Assembly (NCBI GenBank): GCA_032158295.1
Contig: CM063252.1
Location: 15,959,952-16,023,951, forward strand
Length of the DNA: 64,000 nucleotides
DNA from: Pycnopodia helianthoides
Lineage: Eukaryota > Echinodermata > Asteroidea > Forcipulatida > Asteriidae
Reading direction: 5' to 3'
In this document: positions 34,352 to 45,300 of the stretch, in pieces
How the letters are laid out: every line of letters begins with the position of its first letter
Position numbering within the stretch: the stretch's first letter is position 1
The notes under the pieces: model-generated
Seen by the model: only the letters and a program-made list of their open reading frames with translations
The model's database searches: none
What the model was told of the DNA's origin: nothing
Translations under genes and position numbers: made by a program

Positions 34352-34741
34352 TGTCCTACAACACATTGTGTACATTATTTGTGTGTCCATGTTTGGAGGG
34401 TAGAGGGTTCCACAGCTTATTTGCCATGGCTGCACCGCGTCTATGGAGCAAGCTTCCTGCCCGTCTAAGGGAAGCGATCTAGATGTTGTTGTTCTCGTTT
34501 TCCTGTGAAGCGCTCTGTCCTTCGTATAGCGCTAGATACAAATGCTTTGTACTATTATTAACCACATGACGCCAGCTGATTTTCATCAACGGAACTCAAA
34601 ACTACACATTGCAATCTTGTGCAAAATGCATTTAAATTATTTGCTCTTGAACTAGGCCTAAAACCACTCCACAAAATTTCATGAAAGGAGATGTATTCAG
34701 TTAACAAAATCTGTGCGGCAAAAAGGGAGTTGCATACTTAC

Positions 34742-35312
34742 GATACGATTTCCATTGATATGCTGGTTCAACATCTGAAACAAAACAGACAAGTCTGGAT
34801 GTTAACTTAAAAAGCATTGTTCGGTCCAGTAACTTCCACCAGCAACAAAATACAAACAATTACAATTTGTAAAACAAACATTGAAAATCTTTGTATTAGG
34901 AAGGAGCTATAAACAAATACTTAGTAAACTTGCGGGCACAACTTACAAGTACAACCACGAGTAAATCTCTTTTGTGAGAGTGGTGGCTCAGTGCGGGAAA
35001 AAGAGAACACACCGGCTCTTTTCAAAAGAGATTTACATATGGTTGTACCCGCAAGTTTACTATTTATTTTATAGTTCCTTTCTATTTTTCCACACCATGC
35101 AAAGCTTCAAACAATATACTAATCTTTGTATTGTTGATAATATTTCATTTAAAACAATTAACACCATAAATTTATAAATTCTTGTGTTTTAGTCAACAAA
35201 ATATCTCACCTTCGTCTGACGATGAAGGGGGTGTTTCGGGAACGGGCATCACCTGCGTGTACTGCTGCTGACGATTTCGGGGATCGCTTGCACGCCTCGA
35301 CGAGCTTGCCAT
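34742..35312 (-). CDS. 5' end of unrecognised protein gene (2 exons)
   Basis: This looks like the start of a minus-strand gene. The start codon at 35312-35310 has a favourable context (AAG before, G after) and an in-frame TGA eight codons upstream. Exon 1 (35210-35312, 103 bp) encodes MASSSRRASDPRNRQQQYTQ, then VMPVPETPPSSSDE, and ends at a good donor (gtgaga). A 33-bp microexon at 34742-34774 follows in compatible phase between tttcag and gtaagt, adding DVEPAYQWKSY. Together they give about 45 residues of polar, serine- and proline-rich N terminus. I do not recognise the family. Further exons downstream (below 34742) were not found and may lie outside the window or be too short to spot. Without transcript support the microexon link is inference. 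Confidence 0.5.
34920..35075. repeat. Inverted pair of Penelope-like fragments
   Basis: AGTAAACTTGCGGGCACAAC (34926) and the complement GTTGTACCCGCAAGTTTACT (35042-35061) face each other around about 90 bp. They belong to the family at 4300, 15185 and 41495. They lie in the presumed first intron of the gene starting at 35312. Confidence 0.65.
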
Positions 35313-35650
35313 CTTTCTCTTTTCTTTTCTTTTTCACAAAATAATGTTACTTTTGACCGTGCTCCAAATTTCCCCCCGAAAATACTAAGTTCCACACGCT
35401 GAGGTGTTCAATACGAAGTCTCCATGTCAGGCACGCGATGAAAGTGAAACGCCATAGCTCTCCCTTGGTTTGTGGCGTTGAACTCGTCTCTGAAAAGCGG
35501 GGAAAAGTGGGATGTTTTGTTCCTGTTTCGCTAAGGATTCTTCCGCAAAATTTGACAGCAAAACATGACTTCACACACCACGAGCAGCGAGACGGTCGAT
35601 CTTCCGGGTTGTAGGGTTGCATGGTACCTCGCATCCCCTTTGTGATATGC
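35313..35650 (-). promoter_or_regulatory. Presumed 5' UTR and promoter of the 35312 gene
   Basis: The 340 bp upstream of the start codon are unusually free of the repeats that fill the rest of the window and have more CpG than neighbouring DNA. No TATA box or defined start site could be placed. The frame at 35347-35634 on the same strand is probably 5' UTR. Confidence 0.35.
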
Positions 35651-36390
35651 CTCTTTCCCGTACAGTGATTTCAATGGTTAGAGCCCCATACTACGCCTAC
35701 CTTTGTTTAGCCTTTTGCCAAGTCGTGCAAGAATCAGGAGTGAAGAAAAAGCGCAGCAACGTGCTGCTGGTCTCTTTTCCAGTGTATTTCCTTCCTCCCT
35801 GGTCCTTGCTCTATGGTTGGACTCTAGGGGGGCCTACCTTTTGTGGTGTATCCCCTTTTTGGGGCATATTGGATTGAAAATGGCGGCCAACTGAAAGTGA
35901 AAGAATACCGGGTGATGGTTGCAAAAGTTTACGCAAGACTTTTCTTACTCTGGCAATAAGACATTTTGAGCTAATGATAATGGGTGGACACATTATAACT
36001 GCACTGCCTGGTTTGCGGGTAAAATCTGTCTGTATTCCCTATAGCTAATACACCGTCACGTGACCAAACCAAACGGTGTCGGCTCCTGTATGGTGTTCGC
36101 CTCATCCTCAAAAAGGCTAATGGAGATTGCCCTCCAGTGCAGTCTTATCCGCTAACGAAGATCAACATGTCGCTTTATCAAGTTGCTTATCGCAATGCTG
36201 GGGCTAAAAAGCAATACTGTTGTAATCTACTGGTCATCCTCACAGCTAGCAATGCACATTGTAGCGACGACCCCAACTCCCTTGTACCCACCACCACCAC
36301 ATTCGGGTGTTTAAACTGCCGTAATAAGTTTAATATTGACTTTGCTACTGAAAAGCAGAGTTTGGGAGTAAAATTGCTCGTGATAAATAA
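35651..36390. other. Non-coding stretch, possible upstream regulatory DNA
   Basis: An AAAATGGCGGCC phrase near 35878 resembles a YY1-type site, and TCACGTGACC at 36056-36065 contains an E-box. Both are short and common. No splice-bounded exon could be supported. Confidence 0.35.
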
Positions 36391-36398
36391 CTTAGGAG

Positions 36399-37075
36399 CA
36401 TAGAGCTATACTCTAGAGCGCTAACACCCCGTTATACACGCACTAAGGTTTTGAAGCCGTGTGGGCGCATCCATGTTTATGTACAAACCAATACAAAAGC
36501 TTGAAATTTTGTACGGCAATTGTACGGCTATTTGCATGATAAAGCGTTTGTTCTTTTCTATGCGTCATCGAACCAAATATGCAGCAAATGAGAACGCACA
36601 ATCTGCTAATGAGCGTACAAACTGCGAGCGTCATGTGCGTCATGTTTAACATGTGCGTTTGCGCGTATACGTCTTTTTTTTTAGTTCGTCATTCTTGCCG
36701 GCATATTGTGTATCCTTGAAGCAGATTTCGTTTTTTCCCGCTTGACATCTTGAAACATTGAATCCTCCCAAACAAGGCTTTAGTTCGACTAAGCATTTTT
36801 CCTAAGACGTAAGTAACAACATCAGAGAATCACCTACTACATGTTTTTTTTTTAAGACATCACTAAAATCACCTGTTTACAAGAGCAATGATCGTTAGAT
36901 TAAATATGGCGCGTACGTAAGCGCGCACGCCGAATGCAAAATTTTCGCGGCCATGTGTGCTCTCTTAAAATTAAAATCGTTCCGTAGTCACGCAACACAT
37001 CAAACATGTCTGCGCCCAGGGTGGCTTCTAAACTCAGAGCAAGTTAGCGCTCTAGTCAATATATATAGCTCTATG
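36399..37075 (+). mobile_element. E1 element, 677 bp, copy 2, with 8-bp target duplication
   Basis: Begins CATAGAGCTATACTCTAGAG and ends CTAGTCAATATATATAGCTC TATG (a shortened left end compared with copy 1). It is flanked by CTTAGGAG at 36391-36398 and again at 37076-37083. An 8-bp duplication is the hAT pattern. The body is near-identical to 21117-21801. No transposase encoded. Confidence 0.92.
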
Positions 37076-37084
37076 CTTAGGAGA

Positions 37085-39480
37085 CACAAAGAACAACGAC
37101 AAACAAACAAACAAACTTCCCTTCATGCGAACACTGTCAGACGTGTTTAGATTAGGCCATTAATGAGACTGAAGGATGTTTATTCCCGATTTCTTTTCTG
37201 GCCGCCGGCAGGGCTCATTTTGGGGGCTTTGGCGTATTTCTTTTAAAGGAACATTACAGAATTGAGATTTTGAGATATCGCACACAATCCCGAGCGGTTA
37301 TTTCCCACGTAGGAAGAATAATCCGCAATATAAATACACAATCTGAGAAGGCGTTTCTGACAGAAACGCTTCTCAGATTCAATTTTGTTCAGATAAAAAC
37401 TGATATATTTTTCCATAACTACATTACTCCGAAGTGAAATGATTCTCAAAATGCTTTATTCGAAAGCTGCTTATTGCCATAAGTCCAAAGGCGACAAAAT
37501 GGTGTGGGATTCTTTATTGATGGGGAACAAAAACGCCTGTTGAGTTATGAAGATCATAAGAGTTAATTCAAAAGCGGAAAGCGATGTCATTATTTCTTCA
37601 TTAACAACTTATGATACTTTCCTTTAGTGTACGGAAAAGGGGGTTGGGGTGGATCCCATTTTTGCAAAATGGGATCCAAACTTTTGTGTTTTACAATATA
37701 CTTTTGTGTTTTACAATATATTTTTACTTTTAAATAAAGCACATGTACAACGTTGGTAATTCAAAGACTACTCAGTACTAGTATCCGCACTTTATGTGAC
37801 CTAACATACATGAAATAACAAACCTGTGAAATGTTAGGCTCAATCGGTCTTTGGTGTCATGAGAAAATAGTGGAAAAACCGTTATTATGTTTTCACTGTT
37901 TTCAAACACGCGCAATAAAGACTAAAGTTCTACTCATTTCCTTAAAAAATCTAGAGCATTTCAAGCAAAACTATTTCAAGGAAAGTTTTCCCACCATGAC
38001 CATTAACGTTAGGTGCAAATCTGTGAACACTTATATTTTTTATTTTACCAATGTTGTACACACGATTTAAAGAAATAGTAGGCCTAAAAACAGTTGTACT
38101 GATATAGAGCAAGATCTGGAGAACCAACGGCAACCCGAGTTCGTCGACAAGCTGTTATGCGCCAAAAAAGAAAAACAAAACGTGCGAGCCGAAGAAAGTT
38201 CAATAATTTTGGCAATTGGTAAAACGAATTCGAGAAAAACAAAACCCAACAACAACAAAACGAAAACGTCAACTGCCCTCTCTGTCGCTATAATTTTTTT
38301 TTTTTTTTTGGGGGGGGGGGTTTACAGCACGGCTTTATTTGCAACCTTTCGACAACCTCCTCCCCCCCCCCCCGAGGACTTTTTCTACGATCTGGACAAA
38401 TGAGAAAACAAATAAACTAGTAAACAAAATTAATAAATAAACAAATCATCAGCTATAGCTAGACGTTCAACCGCAAGAGGGCGCTATTTTGGCATGTTGG
38501 GAAGGGCTACCGGCTTGAATCTGACGAGCAGTCACGTGGAGGTTATCCAAGTTTTAAAATATGTCCCTCGCCCACGTGATTGTGACAACTACATGAAATA
38601 AAAATATCAAACAAAACCTTTCCTTTAAAAACTTTTGGGATATTCCCTCTCTCAAATTATATTTTGCTGTTTTGTTGTATTTAAATTTTGCATAATTCTA
38701 CACGATTGTTTGATTGTATTGTTTTTCTGAATAGTTTTAATTTATCAAAAATGTAGTTCCATTTTGAGTGCATTGTTGTCTAAGTTTGTATACCAAACAG
38801 TCTTAATTCTTAAATTTTTGTTTGGCGATATACTCAATAAAATCGAAATGACGTAGCTTAACTTAACAAGTTAAAAATAGGGGGGGGGGAAGGATATCAA
38901 TTAAGTTTCTGTAACAAATTCACCTCACAGGAATAATAAATTGTGGTTTATTCTTTGAAAACCGTAAGCAGGTTTCAGAAATATATATTATATAAATATA
39001 GTTAAGGCTTCAGCTGTATTATGATGAACAGAAAAGAAAAAAACAAATCAAGGTATAACAATTTTCAATAAATAGACATTTGTAAAAGGAAATCTAATTC
39101 TAAAATGGTCAGAATGGTTGATTTTTACTTTCAGAAATACGAAAATGCCCGATCAGCATTTATTTTTTGGGCTACTATTTGTGCTTGAGCAACTTTATGA
39201 AATTGGGCCCAAATGAGAACATGGGCCGAATTCATTAGAGCCGTTTTTAAAAAAGACACGTTTGCCTTGGGTTTGGGCGATTTGGGCTATAAAAAGCATT
39301 TGTTATGAAATAAATATGGTTGGAAAGATGTTTTAAAAGTAGAATATAACGATCTACACAAAAAAATATGCCTCGAAATTGTGTGGTTTTCTTTTTACTT
39401 CGTGAACTAGCACCGTCCGCCATCTTGTGGAGTAAAAAATAAGGTTCAACAAATTGGCGAGGCAATCCAAGGCAACCTGT
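37085..39480. other. Non-coding stretch with MITE relics
   Basis: 37239-37262 is a lone K1 left end (AAAGGAACATTACAGAATTG). 37745-38070 has the K-type layout (ACCTGTGAAATGTTAGGCTC, GTCATGAGAAAATAGTG, TTACCAATGTTGTACAC) without clear TTAA flanks. A run of T then G lies at 38297-38320. 38105-38220 on the plus strand is an open, charged segment (EQDLENQRQPEFVDKLL) with a possible acceptor but no partner exon, so it is left uncalled. Confidence 0.45.
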
Positions 39481-39487
39481 CCCTTAA

Positions 39488-39709
39488 CCCTCCTACTGTC
39501 AGTGACTCTTGGCAACATTTTCCAGTGAGTTGACCAACCATTTGAAACCATTCGACTGCCAAGGTTGTGTACGGTGGCACAACTGTGCACAGAACTAACC
39601 GTGTACTGTGTACATGCATTCCCTCATGGTATCATATTTCAGGCTGGCATAATTTATCTATCATTCAAAACCACAGTGAATGGTATTCAATGGTCAGACA
39701 GTAAGAGTG
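39488..39709. mobile_element. TTAA-flanked MITE, family P2, copy 2
   Basis: 222 bp, inverted relative to 26272-26493, with TTAA at 39484-39487 and 39710-39713. The ends are CCCTCCTACTGTCAGTGAC and GGTCAGACAGTAAGAGTG. Identical length to copy 1. Confidence 0.9.
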
Positions 39710-39714
39710 TTAAA

Positions 39715-40565
39715 GCCCACTTGCAATAAAGTTTTCAAAATAAAACTATCAGCATTTTTGAGAGACTCCCTAGCAGAAAGAACTAACAAAAGCATGATTT
39801 AGTTTCCGTCAAAAAATAAACAGTCTTTCGTTTGGGAAAATAAAGTGCTGTTAATTTAACGAGGAAGTGAAACATTAGAATTTAGAGCAATATTCCTATA
39901 TTATTGATTCCGTGTTATTCATTGTGCAACACTAAACTCTACAGTTTTGCTTTTCAACGGGGCATCTCTGTGGAAGCAAAAACCAAACAAAGTTTTGAAT
40001 CAATTATTATTGAATCATTAAATAAGTTCATCTCAGTTGTTGATAAATCATGGATTATGGAGACCCCCCCCCCAAAAAAGATAGATGTTAAATATTATTC
40101 CAGTTACGTTTTACATAAAAGGCAGTTGAGCATCGGACATATTTGCCAGTCTGACGAAGCTCCTAGCTTAGGAGTGAAACGTAACAAAAATAATATTATA
40201 AGTAACATCCCACATTTTTTCTACATTATCCAAAACATTATTTTCAATTTTTGTTACAACAATTCATCACCATAGAGACGAAAAAGTCTGGCGAAAGAGG
40301 TTTTTGGAAGACTGTTTTCTAAGAACAATGAATCTCCACAGTGAATCAAACCAGCATCGTTTTCGACTTGTAAAAAGTTCATTCCATTTTAGTTTCCTGG
40401 CAACTACCAGGTTTCCCGTGAGGGGGGGGGGGGGGTCGTATGACCATGCCATTTCAGTTTCATTCGATGTTGTTAACTTTTTTTAATTTAGAAATTTCTC
40501 TTCCATGATTGAATTAACTTGATGAAAATTCACGGTTGTAAAATTCTGGAGCTAAACTAGCTCCT
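39715..40565. other. Non-coding stretch with hammerhead-like motif
   Basis: 40124-40190 contains GTCTGACGAAGCTCCTAGC and TTAGGAGTGAAACGTAAC, a second arrangement of a CUGANGA-stem-GAAAC core. Runs of C at 40066-40073 and G at 40422-40434. No exon seen. Confidence 0.45.
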
Positions 40566-40571
40566 TCTTAA

Positions 40572-40950
40572 AGGAACATTAAAGAATTGGTAAGAAAAAA
40601 ATATACTTTTTGATCACAGATTTACACAAAACGTACACGGTCTAACGATGATGATAGAAGAAAACATCCCTTGAAATATTTCTGTCTGAAATGCCATGTT
40701 TGGTGAGAAATGAATAAACTAGTTTTCCGATTGGAGTTTATCGCTCAGTGAGCGTTTTTATTCATTTGTCGAATCTATATGATTTCATGCAAAATGTGTC
40801 ATCGGTTTTTCACTATTTTCTCGTGACCCAGATGGCCGATCGATCTCAAACTTCTACAGGTTTGTCAGTTTATGTATATGGTGGATTACAAAAAGTGCTT
40901 ACACTGCCAGCAACTGTTTTGTTAGCAAAAGCCAATTCTGTAATGTTCCT
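40572..40950. mobile_element. TTAA-flanked MITE, family K1, copy 6
   Basis: Starts AGGAACATTAAAGAATTGG after TTAA (40568-40571) and ends CCAATTCTGTAATGTTCCT before TCAA, a mutated TTAA. Central CGCTCAGTGAGCG. Confidence 0.87.
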
Positions 40951-41185
40951 TCAAGTTGAGACAAAACAATTGTGTGAGAAACACTGCTTTCCCTTTCCCT
41001 CAGTCATGTGCAAAATTTGAATTTTGCTGCATCACCTTGTAAACCCTTACAGTGAGTTATAAAGTGGGTCTCATAGTTCAAACGCAGCTCTGCATAACTT
41101 TCGTTTTAAAAAAAGCCGCCCGTTGGTTGTGATAAAGTGATAAAGGAGACCAAAAAGAACTCACTCTGCGGCAGTGCAGTTAATT

Positions 41186-41415
41186 ACGAGAAGTCCCCGA
41201 TCCACTAAGCTAAAGTAGTAGTCCAGGCCGATTTTCTACCTCCCGCCCAGGTAGTGGTTAATAAGCAGGACAGTTCTTTTCAGAACTGAGAAGTCTCCCG
41301 AATTCCGAAAATCTACTCCTCGGTAGTAGAATAAATGGCAAGACAAGTTCTCTAAAGAACAAATCTACACAGCAAGTAGATATTTTTTACACATGGTGTT
41401 ACCGCAAACCGAATA
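41186..41415 (-). repeat. Unnamed dispersed repeat X, copy 2
   Basis: Reverse complement of 19904-20160, from TTACGAGAAGTCCCCGATCC to GTTACCGCAAACCGAATA. The G run of copy 1 is reduced here to four bases, so the run expanded or contracted independently. Confidence 0.75.
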
Positions 41416-41494
41416 TATATTGATACCTCACCATGCAATGCCTCAAAACCCATATAAAGTGATTCATTATGATAAGAAGAAACTATACATAAAT

Positions 41495-41607
41495 AGTAAA
41501 CTTGCGGGTACAACCGTTGTGTACATCTCTTTTGGGAGGAGTGTTGGCTCTGAAAAGAGCCGGTTTGGTCTCGACGTTTCGATTAGTATACTCTGCTCGT
41601 CTTCATG
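41495..41607 (+). repeat. Penelope-like terminal fragment, copy 3
   Basis: From AGTAAACTTGCGGGTACAAC to GGTCTCGACGTTTCGATTAG and CTGCTCGTCTTCA. Located just beyond the 3' end of UFL1. Confidence 0.5.
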
Positions 41608-41609
41608 AG

Positions 41610-42082
41610 CATTTTCATTATTTTCTTAAACTGATGAGGTTGTGGAACAGTTGGGTGTCTGGCGGGGGTTTGGAGGGGGAAGCCAAGGTAGGGATGAGAA
41701 ATTTCAGACCTTTTCGTGTCTGCCTGATGAAAAAAATAGCTGTAATATTTCCTTCAGATAAAATAAGATCATGCTCTTTGATCTACCTCTCTAGTGCCGA
41801 GGATTCTGTTCCCAGAAGCTCCTCTGAATCTATAACTCCAGGGGCAACCAAAAGATGGAAACGCCATCAATTCAACAAGCTTTCTAAAAATTTGGGTCCC
41901 AGTTTCAGAGGTTTTTTTTGGTCAGCGATGACTTCCAATCCCTCGTCTTTTGAAGCAGATAACATCTCATGATTACAATGAAACATTCACACGGCAAAGA
42001 GATGCAGCTTGGTTTCAATCGGCGGACAAACCCAACGAACACAGTTGCAAATTATGATTTCCCACAGTTCAAACCACTACGA
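41610..42082 (-). other. Region downstream of the UFL1 stop codon
   Basis: Expected to hold the UFL1 3' UTR. I could not place an AATAAA or ATTAAA signal on the minus strand with confidence. The 156-codon plus-strand frame (41502-41972) starts inside a repeat and is rejected. Confidence 0.4.
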
Positions 42083-42344
42083 TCATGACTCGACTACAAC
42101 CGGTGCAGTTTTCTTGGACAGAGCAATGTCCTTGATGTCCGGCAGGAGCAGGTCCAGCTGGGCGGCCACCTCGGCCAGCTCCTCCCTCTCCTTATTCCCA
42201 TCATGCATCGGTTTCCCAGAATGCTCTTCTCTCTCCCTGGTGAGGCCGAGGCGCTTCTGCACGAGGCCCTGGTACCTCAGGAGGAGTTTGCGGTGGTCCA
42301 CAGCGAGATGCTCGGCAAGGAATCCGATGAGCTGGGGGATGAGT
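42083..42344 (-). CDS. UFL1: UFL1 last coding exon (exon 19)
   Basis: Encodes [39 protein letters not shown] and a C-terminal tail ending APVVVES, then TGA (42085-42083). Acceptor ctccag. It covers the end of the alpha-helical C-terminal domain. The tail is charged and probably less ordered. It sits directly after a T-rich pyrimidine tract. Confidence 0.96.
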
Positions 42345-45300
42345 CTGGAGGGAAAAACAAAAAACACATCCAGGGTATTGAAGTATAGACCACTATCATA
42401 CTGCCGCCATCTTGGTCATGTTCCTTGTATCCAATAACAGCCATTAAAGCTAATATTCATCCTACAAGAAGGAGCCAGACTATTTCTGCTTCCAGCCTCG
42501 GTTTTGGTTACATTGATTTGAATGGGAGAAAATCAGGATGGCCGCACCATGATAAAGGTCTGTTGACCCAATTCACCTGACATTGTCATCATCACAATAA
42601 TCTTAATGGTGCCTTTTTAAGAGTCAATGTCCCTGCATGTTAACAGTGTAGTGCACATTTTAGGCAACATGGCTTACCAAAATTGTTACGAGCAAGTAAA
42701 GATTTGCCTCCCAAAATGGCAAGCATGGCAGAGAGCACGGGGTCAATCAACCCTTTTTGGGGTCGCATTTTGGACAGTAGAAGGGCGCTTTCAACAGCAA
42801 ATTTCCATGTATCACATTGTATCACGATATTTCTAAAGCAGCCATGCTCCTTTTGCAATGTTAGGCCGTATCCGAATTGGCGGCTACAGCTATGGCTACG
42901 GCTGCTGCCAAGGGTGTTGCTAAGGACATCCTGTACTTCAACGCATGTTGACATGGCAATCCAGCCGTAGGCCGTAGCCACAGGCCGCTCATTCGGACAC
43001 CCTAATATTTTAAAAGATGTGGACTTGGACACCTGAAAGCCACATTTGCCATATGTTTTCATAAAATATAGAAACGGTTAGACAAAAATGAATGATCAGT
43101 GTTTATCAGTGATCAAACCTAATTCTGCTAAGCAAGATTCTCCGCGCTTAGCAAAGTTTTTGGGTACGAAAATCGGGTAGAACAGCCTGGGCCCCGCCTA
43201 TGATGCAACTACTTACTTTCCCGGTGCATGCAGCATGCACTGTGTGCTGTTCTGGAAGGCAAGTGTTACGGCTAGATGCAGGGCCATAGCTGGGTCAATC
43301 TCATTCTGGAGTTGCTCCCGCAGTGCTTGACGGTGATTAAAAACCAGTTGCCTAAAAAAACACAAAAAAAAAAACACAAATGCACAAAGTAGCTTTTATT
43401 TCTCATTTCAAAAACCACAAGGTCTGGACAGTCACTAATAAACTCGAGGGAAGTACTGAGTATACAGTGCTTTACACACTTGGTAAAACCAAATAATATA
43501 CATTATTATTATTTCTTGAAATGAAACCAAGGGTGCTTCATAAGTGAACTTAATCACTGTAGCTTGTAGCGAGGAAACCTGTGAACAAGACTGCTTGCTA
43601 TGTGAACCAGAAACACAGTGGTAACCCTACTCTTTCACGATAAGTGTTCTGGGTTCTTCCACATGCACAACCTATCCTAGTACACGGGACCTACGGCTTA
43701 TTAAAAATGTCCCATCCAAAGGACAAAGCAATTATGGTAAAATATCTTGCTCAAGGACACAAGGTGCCATGACTAGGGCTCGAACCCACACTCTGCTAAT
43801 CAGCTACTGTGAGCTTGAGTCATGGTTTTTTTAAGCTGCTGTGTCCAAAATAGTGACTACAGCTCTACAATCCCAGCCATATCTCGTTGGGCCCCCCTGC
43901 CCCCTTTCAATGTTGAATCACATTGTTGCACGGTCTTCTGCATTCCAGTCAACATTGAGCGGGGGGGACGGGGGACGGGGGAGAGAATGTTTATTGTGAG
44001 ACAGGGAATGGTTATTGTATGGTTATTGTAACGTTAGGAACGGGTGGCCCAAGCATTTTGGCCAGGATTGTAGCTACGGCTAGATTTCTGCGTCATTATA
44101 CGTTTAAGTATAGTACGCCCTTGAAAGAACCCTTAGCAACAGCCGTAGCCGTAGCTGTAGCCGCCAATTCCGACACAACCATACATCACTCCTGTCTTTG
44201 GGTCGATTCAACTATGCCTATCGACCCAATTCACTCAATGTCATCCATCTACGATAAGTCTTAGTTATACCTTTATGGGGAGTCAGATGCCCAATGTGTA
44301 AGTAAAGTCTGTCCAATATGGCTCGTTAGGCTGGTGTTTATAACCAGTTTCCCTGGCATTAGACAACTGAGAATATTTCTATTTCCCTTGGACAGGGTGC
44401 CAGTCCATCGCAGGTTACTTCCAGCTCTCACCGGTACCCTCTTGTTATACTCCTGGGTGGAGAGAAGCAATTATGGCAGAGCTGCCAACATTTGTATCGC
44501 GCGATCAGGGAGATTTTGTACAAAATCAGAGAGATATTTAGAACTACATTTAACATAATAGGGGAAAACAGTTTTTCAAATTTGTTCATCAGAACATGGA
44601 AAGATTGGTTCAATTTCAGGGAACTTTTCCGCAGAATCAAAGAGAGTTGGCAGCTCTGTTATGACAAAGTGCCTTGCTCAAGGACACAAATGTCGCCGCC
44701 CAGCAGGCCGGGATTCAAAACCAACATCCGGTCGTCCCCAACACCCCATAGAAAGACCCAAAACCATATAAATTTACATGAAATTTGACTCCTAAAATGG
44801 CAGACCAGGGGCTGGCAGACCAGGGGCTGGCAGACCAGGGGCTGGCAGACCAGGGGCTGGCAGACCAGCGGCTGGCAGACCAGGGGCTGGCAGACCAGGG
44901 GCTGGCAGACCAGGGGCTGGCAGACCAGAGGCTGACTGTAGCCACATGCAATGGTTATTACTCTTGGTTTGGGGTTCAACAAAGAAAAACTGACTAGAGC
45001 GGGATTTGAACCAACGACGTCCGGATTAACATACCGACGCTCTACCAACTGAGTTATCTTGGCGGTCTCCCTATTATTGTCAATATCTTTGTTCGGGGGT
45101 GCCAGTCAGAAGCCATACAACCGTTAACTGCAGTGTAGCCAGGGATCACACCCAAGTTTACGATACAACCTGGGAAGCGGCAGCCACGGGATCACCTTGA
45201 GGGGATGCGACTTTTTTAATTTTAAATGTCAAGTAATGAACCACAAGGGAAACTGACTGGGTAAAATTTTGAATGGTTTGGTTATTACTCTTGTATAACG

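Noticed and set aside
35617..35894. Divergent plus-strand gene near the 35312 promoter
   Set aside because: Two overlapping frames compete, both ending without a donor, and neither shows a recognisable motif.
38105..38403. Possible plus-strand exon (EQDLENQRQPEFVDKLL)
   Set aside because: The composition is suggestive, but there is no convincing donor or partner exon, and it runs into T and G homopolymers.
41502..41972. 156-codon plus-strand frame downstream of UFL1
   Set aside because: It starts inside a Penelope-like fragment and overlaps the expected UFL1 3' UTR on the other strand; no known motif.
42395..42414. Internal promoter from a CAAGATGGCGGC (YY1-like) motif
   Set aside because: One short motif in the last UFL1 intron is insufficient; similar ATGGCGGCC phrases occur at 35878 and 59343 by chance or within repeats.
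44659..45048. 129-codon minus-strand frame with VCQPL repeats
   Set aside because: It is generated by the 15-bp minisatellite and the S3 repeat inside a UFL1 intron.
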